From positions 2,356,001 through 2,420,000 of the forward strand of contig NC_135356.1 of the NCBI RefSeq assembly GCF_051622035.1: DNA of 64,000 nucleotides. Direction: 5' to 3'. How positions within the stretch are numbered: position 1 is the stretch's first letter; each line of letters opens with the position of its first letter. Made by a program: the position numbers and the translations under genes. Under the pieces are notes generated by a model that was not told the DNA's origin, did not search any database, and was given only the letters and a program-made list of their open reading frames with translations. Source of the stretch: Arctopsyche grandis (taxonomy: Eukaryota; Arthropoda; Insecta; Trichoptera; Hydropsychidae). Shown piece by piece: positions 1-12,000 of this stretch.

Positions 1-3000
1 AGATCAGCAGCGAGCAGGGTGGAGTACCACAATGTGCCATCGACGGAAGTACTTCGGCCTTCTTCAGAGCAGACACATGCACATTGACCAAGCCAGAACG
101 AATGCCATGGTGGTACGTGAACCTGCTGGAGCCGTACATGGTGCAGCTGGTGCGACTCGACTTCGGCAAACCCTGTTGCGGTAAGTTCTCTCATCTGGTA
201 CCCAGTTGCTTCACATGCACATACATATGTACGTACGTACGGCATAACTGTACCTGGGTAACTGCTTTCAGGTGCCAACACTCCAGCGACGATGGTAGTC
301 AGAGTTGGAAACAATCGACCGGACCTGGGCATCAACCCCATCTGCAACAGGTTCACTGGTTTCCTCGAGGAGGGCCAACCCCTGTTCCTGCCGTGCAACC
401 CTCCCATGCCTGGAGCCTTCGTCAGCGTCCACCTCGAGGTGGCCAATCCTGCCCAACTGTCCATCTGCGAAGCTTTCGCCTACACGGACCAAGCCCTGCC
501 CATCGAGAGGTGTCCTCAGTTCAGGGATCAGCCTCCAGGAAGCACGGCCACCTACAACGGAAAGTGTTACATCTTCTACAACAGACAGCCCCTCAACTTC
601 TGGGAAGCTCAGGCCTTTTGCGCTGGACGGGGTGGAACTTTGGTCAACGAAAGCAATCCCGCATTGCAAGGTTTCATCAGCTGGGAGCTGTGGAGGAGAC
701 ACAGGTGAGATACGTATATATGTGTATTGATGTCATAGTTAAAGCCGCGCGAAAAAACCAAATATCTAGTACTTAAAAGTGGGTACGACTTAACTGTACA
801 TTGAGAAAATACTTTGTATCTTAAAAAAAATGTTTGTGCATTAAAAATTTGCATTATTTTCGGTGCATTAAACAATCTCGTATTGTACATCGAATAAAAT
901 ATTTTGGCACTATAAAGTGACCATTAAATAAAAATATGAAACGATCATTCAAAAAATAGATTTTAGCATTAGAATAGATACAAAAAGATACGTTGCAGTC
1001 TTCCGCTATTGACAACTGTCAACTGTCAAAAGTTTTCACTTTTGTTTACGTATTGCGTATGAATGATGATGTCAGGTCGTAGAACCGAAGCCAAGGTCGT
1101 AGGTGTCGAAGAGTAAAAAAGAAGGAATGCAGTAGAGAGAAGTCGTTGTCGGTTCGTATTTTGGTCATTGTAATGCACATTTAAGTAGCAAACATCCGCT
1201 TTTTAAGTAGCAAATAATTTAATTTTAAATAGCAATGAAAAGTTTTGTAATGCAATCTGTATCCATCGTTTAGAAATGCACACAATTTTTTTGCTATGTA
1301 CAGAAACTTTTTTGTAATGTACAAAAAATTTTTTTAAATGCACATTTATTGTATAAAATGGACGTTTAAATTGTCCCTCTTTAAAATAGTGGTAAAGAAG
1401 AGTACAAACATTTTATATCGCTGTTACGTGCAAACTATGACGAACGTTCAGATCATTATATTACAATATATAATAAGAAATTAACACTTGCCACACAGTG
1501 ATGGATAGCGAGTGACCAGGACTTATATTATATTTTATATCTCCAAATATACTGAATTGTTTTCATATTTTATGTCTTCCTCTTTAAAACCTCTATGATT
1601 CGAATTATGTCATTACAAAATAAAAACATTGATCAATATCAACAGAAATAATTATTTTCGTGGGAAGCCCCGTGTACACGTGCCTCACAGCTGCAAGAGC
1701 GAGGGGGAATTCAATACGCGCCGCGCTCAATGATATCCGCCTTGGAATGACGGCTCTGCTTCAGCCGCCATTTTTTCATATCTTGCACTTATTTTATATT
1801 ATTCGACGTTTAATGCATGATTAAAAATGATTTTTATAGCTAATTACAATAAGATTTTGCATTACTTTTTAAAACCACACATTTTTAACTCCAGCACAGT
1901 TCTTAGCGAATATTTTCCCGGCGTTACCAAATCCAACGAACACTTTTTCGTAGGATTTGGCCGTAATTTTACATTGTTTTCACTCTCATATCAACATAAA
2001 CGAAAACTAACGTAAACAAAAACTACCACGACTAAGGTTCTGATAGTACAAAAAACTGTCGCGTGTAAAAACTGTCCCTTCCAAAACACAAATTGATTGT
2101 TTTTTGGCCTTTTTGTAATGGGAGTCCCACGATCCTAGGCTCCGTGCCCGACCAAAAATCCATACATACTATATTGTCTGAATCTAAGGGCCACAGTTAA
2201 ATTAGGAAATTCTTCCAATTTATTATAATTTTTAGAACAAAACTCTTCTCATTTATGATGACTTATATTTATTTATTTCAAACTTATCTCTTGAATAATT
2301 TACCATTCTATGAATTATCGTAATTTAAGTATATGAACAGATCCTATTAAGATTACATTTATTTAAATGGATGACCATATATGAATTTCATACGCATCCA
2401 TATGTATGTGCCTATACATGTTTACTTTAATCGAACGATGCTAATTTTGATGACGATAATGATGATGATGATGATGATGATTTCTTTCAAATTCGCGCGA
2501 CTAAGCGCAACATTGCGAAACGCTTTCCACACACTTTTTAGATGAATGCAAAGCTTTACTAATTTTTTTTTCATTCGTTATTTATCATTTCGATTCTGAA
2601 ATGTCAACGGCAAGAACGTCTCGTCAGATTCGATTTGGCATTTTTGGCGGCTTATGCAACGCGCCCAATTATTTTTGCATTTTGAATTTGGCATTTTGGA
2701 AGCGGATAATGAATATCGAAACTTTACAATTCAATGAAGCGCACCGACGATTTGCACAACCGAGCGATTAATCGTTTTAAGATGCAACTGACTTTGCTCC
2801 TTTTTCTTTGTAATTTAATTTTGTAATTTTCTTCAATTGGTTTTCGAAAGTGTTCAAATGCGATCCCACAACTCTATTGCAGAATGCCATGATTTTTTTT
2901 TATCATTACATACATAGATTAACAGTCACAACTATTATAATAAAGTTAAATACGAATTCACTACAACAAGTTGATTGACATGACAGCTTGTTTGGTGAAA

Positions 3001-6000
3001 TCTAACATTGCTTTTAATTTAAGTCCAATAAGTAATTTTTTATTTTAAAAATATACGTACCACCATTTTGGTAAACAACCAAACTTATAGAATTACTAGT
3101 GTTTTTACCCGGCTTCGCTCGGTATTTGTAATATAAACAGCTTAAACATGGCAAAACAATTTAATAGTAAACATTCGTTTGTTAATATAATATTTAACGA
3201 TGTCGATATCGTCTTCCTACAAACTTTGATTTGTTTCGATGTTCCCAATAAACCTTACATACATAGTTACATAGTTACAAAGTCTCTTTCGAAATTATAT
3301 ATTAGATTATATATGAAAATGGAAATTTGTATATGTAAATCCACAGTCGAAGTGATAATTTATCCGATTTATCAACTGCATAAATCGCTACTTACGATAT
3401 TAAGAGATAAATCGTAAACAATGTTTATGCATTGATTCAAATTCAAACAAAAGATTCACAATTCGTCAAATAAATGATTGAAAAAAGGTATTATAAGTTA
3501 AAACCTATGGTATATTATTTAATAATCACTCGAACTTGCTACTAATTAATACGATTTTTTGATTATGTGAACGAAATCTATGCACGATAAGGACGTCTCA
3601 ATAAATTGCATAACTAATAGTCTTTTTTTTTTTATTTATTTATTTATTTTTAATTTATATAAACCAGGAAGGTCTAACAGGTAACCCCAATTGTACATTT
3701 GATACTAATATAATACAAATTAAATCAATGAATATTCACAGAGTGTGGTCAAATTTGTAAATTTGCAACATTTTATACAATTTCGCCAGAAAATGGGTAA
3801 GGTTGTCAATTTGTTGGAACCGTTTCAGTGAAAATCAGATAATCTGCCAAACTCTGATAGGAAACGATCGATCTGGAGTCACAAATCCAAGGTCTGGCCA
3901 GCAGAAACCAGTGGGATTTGAACCCGTGACTACTCTGCTCAAATCATTATATGCTAACCACTAGTCTATTGTTCTGGTTAATATTTCGTGTCCTTGAAAG
4001 ACTTGCTACCTCCTACCTACATATATATTAAGTCCTTAAAAGACTTGCATACTGTTGCGTAGAGGTGGGTGGAGGATCCAAATAAAAGGCCAAAGTCGTG
4101 TCACAGCAATTATTGATGATTAAGGAGATACACGCACTGGCAGTGCTCCGTCCAGAATGTCTTGATATCGCCTAAGTACCGCCTTATAAGGGGCAGGTCT
4201 CTCAGGACATCTTCGACGTCTGATTTGTTTACCTATTGTTATGGTCACGTACTCGGATATGTATTCCCACGACATTTGATCCCACGGCACCACGGTATCG
4301 GTCACTTCTGAGAAGGGACCAATAACGGCCAACTTGGTGACGATTGTTTAGCCTAAATGCACTTAGTAATCCTTGAAACCAAACCAAATCCAATTAATTC
4401 TGAAAAAAAATCACCCCATTCAATCCATGAGCTTAGCTTAAGTAGCTTCAAAATTCAACTTTGATATTGATACATTTGATTTGATTTGATTCAATCAGTC
4501 GATTACTTTTTTTAGTGATCTCTTTCGTTATTGTACGTACTGATAAAAGCTTGAAGTGTGTTTTTTTTCCGCTTTAAAATCTACTGGCTAATCTTGAGAT
4601 TAAAATTTGAACTTTTACAGTAACACATACATATGTATAATGAACAAGACGAGTGCTCACGTGCACCAGATGCGACCAAACGGTATGAAGCAGCAGCACT
4701 TTGCGGTTCATAAAACAGTTACCTGGAGTTGCCCACTCAACTCAACTTCACATACGAGCATTCGTCTTATATAATATTGGTTATTATGTATGAGTACACC
4801 AAAAGAAGTAGCGATCTCTATACGATATGAATTACATATGTATGTAGTCTAAATGATAAATAAATTAAAATAAGAGAAGATATACTCTGAGTTACCAAAG
4901 TATGCAACAACACTCTGAAAAGATAATCTGTAACAGTATACTCGAGAGTTTACTGTATACTATTTGTATGTACATATATCTGAAAAGCCTAGCGTTGCTC
5001 AGGAGAGTGAAAACTACAGAAAAAAAAAATTCGATATTGAACTAATAACTATGATAGCGATACAAATTGAGCGCAAATATATGGAAACACAAGACAAAAG
5101 TTCTACTTCCGGTTGTCGAATTTTGTTCAAATTTTTTTTATAATTTAAAATCAGTATAATTATTATACACATTAAATATCAAGAGGATGAAAATAATTTA
5201 AAAGGTCAAAATAAAATAATGAAATATTGTTTTAAAAAAAAAAACTACTTCCGGTTTACGAATTCTGACCAAAACGTTACCAAATCTAAGTTAATACATA
5301 AAGAATACAAATATAAATTTTCAGCTTAATACGTTCAGGGGTGTGGACAGGATCCAGGCGACAACATTTTTGACCTTCCTTCCGGAAGCTTCCGGAAGGG
5401 AAAAAATCCCACTTCTGGTTTATTAAATTTAGTGATTTTTTTTATTTTAATCACATTGATACAAGAATTATACTTGAAATTTTTCGTGAAGACCACACAT
5501 GTTTAAGGGGTCGAAAAAAATAGTGGAAGAAAAATCGAACAAGAGTAAACTGCCACTTTCGGTCGACGGACGCTTACCAAATTTTATACATAACTTGGTA
5601 TTAAGCTTAAACTGATCGATATGAAATTTCAGTTCGATAAATCAAAAGGATTTTGAGAAAAACATAAAAAACCTTGATTTTCTACAGTAAAAGTACTACT
5701 TCCGGTTCAAATAAAAATATTTAAAAAATATAAAAATTATTATTTCTTGTAAATGTAAAAAAAATTCAGTCCGATTCAGTTGGTAGTTTTGGAGAAAATC
5801 GAATTCAAAAACTTAAAAAAAAGAGGACACCTATAAGGGGAGGTACCATTTCCGGTCAACTTAAAAATTTGAAAAAAATTTACGTAGTGTCGATAAGAAT
5901 TTCAGCAACCGATACTAAGTTTCGGTTCGATAGGACTAACGGTGTTGAAAAAATCCCCAAAATACACACACACACACATTTTTTCTAGATCGTGAAAACG

Positions 6001-9000
6001 TGATCAGTAATCGATTCTGAGTTCGAATCCGTCAAAATCTCGAGTTCGAATTTTCGCATGATCACAAAACTTCATCTATTGTTACTACGTACATAGATAA
6101 AGTAAAAATGATAATTATGGGTGGAGATCTACATAAGTTAAGAATACTGTGTAAAAAAATATTGGTTTTAAATTGAAAACTGTAGATTTAGATAATTGAC
6201 TAGTGAACATTCATCTTTTTACAGTACATAGTAGATTATATGCTGATATCAAACAATATGCAACTAAGGCTAGTAAATAATACGATTGATAACTCCTATA
6301 CAATCTATTCCGAACAATTAACATTGTTATTCAAAATTGAAGGCCTTTTGTAGTTATATTTATATTGTATCTTAAAGTAATATACCTATTAACTGATGTA
6401 ACTCACTAAAAGACTTAAATTATTTACAATTTAATTTTACTTTCGATCCAATTGTTATTGAACGTGTATAAATGTCAATGTGCATTACATTTCTGCCGTC
6501 GCTGTTTTTTTTTCAATTTTTGTTTAACGGAAGCTGTCGGTATATTTTTAATATATTTTTTTTTTTCATGGAACTTGGCCGCCTTGCTCCAAATCAACCC
6601 TTAGAGTGGCCCTGATGTAGTTCATTATCCAGTAATGTAATCATAATCTGTAATATAAAGATGAATTTTTGTCTGCGATGTAGATCTACAAATTTAATAT
6701 ATTATCTGAAACTACAAATATATTTATTTGAGGCTACATAAAAAATTAGCTAAATTTTTTTAGATTTTTTTCGAACTTTCATCCCACTGAGCTACTTTGG
6801 GGAGTTCTTGCATTTTTATTTTATATTAAAAAGTTCATACTAATGTATGATGATGCAGATGTTTAATACTTTTCATAAATCATGATATTGATAAATGTAT
6901 AATATAACGACTAAAAGCCATGCACTTTCAATTTTCAATATGAGAAATGATTTTAATATACATATGTATTATAAATAAATAAAACTGTATTTTGTTGCAT
7001 ATGCGTGTTTATTTATGTATATATATTGCGTAATTTTATATATATTTTAAAGGTCAGTTATGTAGTTTAAGCTCATATTGCTAAGCCATTCGTAAGATAT
7101 TTATTGTTGATGCGATAATTGCGATTGTTCATAGGGTGAGTGATCGATTGTAACATTTTATGAGGTGACCGTTGTTCGTTTGCAGGAACGACAGCAGCAG
7201 CCAGTACTGGATGGGTGTGGAGAGAGACCAGAACGACAAGAACAACTGGAAGTGGCTGAATGGAGACGACGTCACCGTTTCGTTCTGGAACTTGCCCGGT
7301 GGCAACGGAGACTGCGCCCGCTACGACGGCAGCAAGGGTTGGCTCTGGTCCGACACCAACTGCCTCACAAGCCTGAACTTCATCTGCCAACATCGTAAGT
7401 GTCAACATTCGGACAGAGCTTCAAGCGCGACTGCATTATATTGTTTTCCATTGTATAGTAATATGATAACTAGCCTAGCGGCGTTTGACCAAATGTGCGA
7501 ATTTAGCTGTAGGTATCTATATCCGGATCATGAACATGATGTTTATTGTGGTTATGTGTATTTTCGCAGAGCCCAAGTCTTGCGGACGTCCTGAACAGCC
7601 GCCCAACTCCAAGATGACGGCTCCCAATTACGACGTCGGTGCAAACGTGGAGTACTCGTGCGACAGTGGGTATCTCCTCGTCGGGCCCACAACCAGAACT
7701 TGCCTGGAGACTGGATTCTACAACGAATTTCCACCTGTTTGTAAAAGTAAGTGTTGAAATGACAGAAACGGAAAGCATGGAAACCGATTCATGACATACT
7801 TTAACTTTGGAATGTTAAATATTGCTCATTTCCGACAATAGTGTACCAACTAAAAATTTGTGATTATTTAGAAGGCTTTGAAATTTTATAAATTTGTCAT
7901 TTTACAATACCATCTTAGCATAAGTCAAGAGCTTTTACCAAATTTCTATTGGTGAAAGTTGCATATTTGATTTTTCATTTTAAGGATGTAAAGAGATTTA
8001 TATTTGATATGAAATTTTTAATTTATTTCTACTCTATGTATGTATGTAATATATAGATTAAGATTGTGAATAAATTATTTAATTAAAATGTAATGATTTC
8101 CTACAAAATTTGTTAGTTTGATCATAAAACAATTCAGCGATTTTAAGTCGAAGATATAGGTTGACCCTTTTTCATTCCAAATTGACATTTGAAATGGAAA
8201 AGGATTAATTTGAAATGAAAAAGGGTCAATTTGGAATGAAAACCCTGTAATAATAGAATTATGAATATTAAAAATCTGATGTATGTTCGGTCAATGTATC
8301 TGAAATATGGAAAAAATTTAGAATTATAGTATTTTTTGCTAAATACACATGTATATTTGGAAATAGCAGCATGTAAAACGTTTTCTTCTTGTTTTGTGTC
8401 AGGAATACAGTGTGGTTATCCAGCCGATATCAACAACGGTGGCTACCAACTCATCAATGGAAGCATCGGATACCTCAGTCAAGTCATTTACACATGCGAA
8501 GAAGGATATGAAATGATTGGCAGAAGCATGTTGACGTGCGACATTGATGAAAGGTGGAACGGTCCACCGCCAAGATGTGAAGGTCTGTTGGAAATACTTC
8601 TAAAAAGTTCTATTTGAACAACTTTTAATTAATTAATACAGTATAATATCAAATACAAAGGCATTTATTGATTTTTATGACAATTTTAGCAATACAATGT
8701 GAGCCTCCACCTCAAATAACCAATGGAAAGTACGCTTCTAACGTGAACGACACATCTTTTGGAGCTGTTGTTGAGTATTTCTGTCTGAGAGGGTACGCTC
8801 TCAACGGAGCAAAGCGGATCACATGCCTATCCAGTGGCCAGTGGGACAGCCCAGCTCCAGTTTGTAAAAGTAATAAATTAAAAACATTAATCTACATACA
8901 TATGTACATATATTAAGTGATGTCGTCCAATTTCTGCAACAACGCATTTAAAAAAAAAACTTCAATATGTATATAGAAGTTTCCGGAAACTCTCGGAAAC

Positions 9001-12000
9001 AACAGATGACAGAACTGCCCGTATAGGTGTATAATAAAAATACTATTAATTAATTCATTTCAGTTGAGGAGACGCAGACGACGGTCACCAGTACAACGGT
9101 GCACCGTTCAACGAGACCGTTGACCACGCGTGTCTCGGCTCGACCGACGAGACCCACCTACACCTACAAGCCCGTTTTCACCACAGTCTCTCAACAGCCA
9201 TCTAGTACTGTGGAGCAGACGAAACCCACCAAGAAGATATACAATAGGCCAATAACGACCGAAGCGGACGTGACCAAGAGTGGCAGTGCACACGTGCCGC
9301 AGATAATCATAGCTTCTCATCCCCAGGAGAAGCACGCGATAGGCACCCACAACAATATAGCATCAGATCAGACCCCCAGGGTGAACATACCGCTATCCGT
9401 AGACGGAGAGAGACGAGAGACGCACACTGCCAAATCTAACCTGGGCGTTATAATAGCCCTCGGAGCGTTTGGAGGTTTTGTATTCTTAGCAGCCATAGTG
9501 ACAACAATAGTCATACTAGTGAGGAGGTAAGTGTCTTCTGCGTCTTATTTCTTTAAATTTCATCGTATTTTAAGTATTGAAAACAGAAAAAATAGATTAA
9601 ATACAGAGTGGGGTGGAAACAACTGGATGATTTGTATCTCGAAAACGAACACTTTGATTGAAAACTAAATATTCCATCAACATCTAGTATAGCATAGCAA
9701 CGTGCAACTATATAAATGTAGTTTGGTATTATTTAGATGGTGAATATTTGTTTGTCAATAAGTTTTTATTTTCAAAATGCATATCTCTTATTGTTTCTGC
9801 TCACATTCTATATATGATTGTTTTCATCTGCACGATTCGCACACAAATTGTAAATTATATTTAGAAAAGTGACAATAATAAAGATGAAATCGTTTGAATA
9901 CTGTAACTTTAAGAATGCAGAGCTTTCAGCCACGCATACAAAAACATGCAATTGAGTATTGTTCACTATTTGCCTATTTTTGTATTATGTAATTTGTTCA
10001 CACAACTCTTGACGTGTTAGATTAGCTTACACGCGTTCACATATAATACATATATAGAATTTTGTATTCTTAATATACAAAAATAATGGTAAATACATCA
10101 CATTTGTCAAAAGAAAATGGCGGCACTAATTGTCGTAATTAATATTTTATTTTATTTTAAAACAAGATTTAGTCATATTTAAAGAGAAGTTCAATTAATA
10201 TACATTCGTATTTTGTAAAAGTGATGAATGAATTTTACTTTGGTCTCTGTTTTGATACTATAGCGTAATTATATTAGAAGATACAAGCCTAGAAATGTAT
10301 GTATGTATGCTAAATTATTAGTAAAGTCAATGATAACTTGTGCGGTAATATTAAAAAATGATTTGGTATGATTACAAGAAAGTTAATCCGACACTTTAAG
10401 TTTTAAGTTATATTTTCACAATCACAAATATTATATTTATATAAATCGTAAACTGTAGTGTTAATTCTTCGGTGGAAAGCCTCTGCATGATGAAAGTTCT
10501 ATTATATATGTTTTCATACACAAAATTACACTTCAATTTTTTTTCTGGTAACTTCCAACAATTGAATATCCATTTATATAAAATTTAGATCAATTATTCA
10601 TTAAAATCAATAATCTCAATATTTGACTAAAGCATCAAATCACGCTTTGTGATGAAACATCCGATAGAGTAAAACCTGGTTTATCGGACATAATTTCACA
10701 GAATTATATCAACAGTTGTTTGATTTTTATAAATTAAAGCGGGCATTCAATGAAAGATTTACTGGCAGATTTACGATGGACAAATCTCTCAACTTCTTTT
10801 CTGAGAATCTTCTATGAAACAAAATATTATTTTATCGAATACGATTTTGAGGTTATGTTAACATAAAACCAAACTTTATTGTTGCAATAAACACGACAGC
10901 TACCATTACAAATAGGATCACCCAACTGTTGTGAACAAATCTGTCACCAGACAAGAAGCTAAACAGATAAATTGCTAGACAAATCTTTACATTAATGCCT
11001 ACCTTTAGATTCAACTCTTCTCCGTACTGTATCGGTTCTGCTAAATCAAGGTTTTACCCATATTGATATCGTACTATGAGCAATTTATACTTCATATACG
11101 CTGAAGAACCCACTTTGAGGCTCAGGTTGCGGGTAAAAAGAAAAATAATAAAAAAGAAAACAATCGGTGGGCTTAGTCGTTGAGTAGGTCAGCCGATTGT
11201 TGGAAGTATGAGCCTGATGCTAATGCGAGACGATTTAACAGTTCGGCGCGGCCCCGAAAAAAGCACATGTTGCCACCAGCTCGAGATGTGCCATCACGCT
11301 GGTACACTCTGCTGGCGCTGCCATTTCCCGACCAGCAGGTGGGACGGCGGGAGTTCTCTCGCACCTACCGCTCGGCACAACGAGCCGGCTACTTCTCGAA
11401 CCCCTTATAGTAGCGGGCTTCGCTAAGTGAAAACACTCACCAGTGTGATACTATCTAAATTAGTTGACTAAGGTACGACGGACAGAACTCATTTTGCTAT
11501 CACGAGCACGAACGACACCACGGGTGAGATGTCCACAAACGTATATATGTACAATACACGGTGGGCAAAAACACAAAAAAAATCCACTACACACTAATCT
11601 AATGATAATTCAATTTGAATCAAATTATAAAACAGGCAACGGTACAATTTTTCATCTGGACAATAATCCTCGGCAGATTTTTTTCATTAAAATACAAATT
11701 TTCAACAAAATGTTCAATATAGCAATTATTTCATTTTACAATTTGACTAAATCCAATGCGGACAAAGTTGCATTGGAATATGGTTAGTGAACTTGTTGTT
11801 TATTATGTGAAAAATTTACAGATATGTGAGTGATTAGATTTGGCTAAATCCGATGCAGACAAAGTTGCATTGAATGATTAGTGAACTTGTTGTTTACTAT
11901 GTGAAAAATTAACAAATAAGTGAGTCATTTGATATCATTCGACTATGCATAGCCATTTTGCATTTTCATTAATTTTATAATACATATAAAAAGGCAAATA

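Larger units (their letters stand above)
705..7185 (+). other. Large intron of the lectin gene (content note)
   Basis: This 6.5-kb intron splits the C-type lectin domain; the donor is ACAG|GTGAGA and the acceptor TTTGCAG|GAACG. It holds a MITE (781-1377), a repeat beginning near 3095 with the sequence CCCGGCTTCGCTCGG (common at ends of insect interspersed repeats), a tRNA-derived SINE (3663-3981), an unexplained ORF (4120-4332), a degenerate tandem array (5095-5960), and a short GAT microsatellite (2457-2482). I see no exon in the remainder. Confidence 0.8.

Noticed and set aside
268-702. 144-codon minus-strand frame and 141-codon second plus-strand frame over the lectin exon
   Set aside because: Both overlap the true FTP/lectin exon 272-704, whose frame carries the domain residues and matches the splice phases.
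7165-7734. Several overlapping frames on both strands over the lectin and first sushi exons
   Set aside because: Only the frame joined by GT-AG splicing shows the Cys pattern of the lectin and sushi folds.
11464-11787. 107-codon plus-strand frame in the lectin intron
   Set aside because: AT-rich, no motif, no splice sites; it overlaps a locally duplicated intronic sequence.
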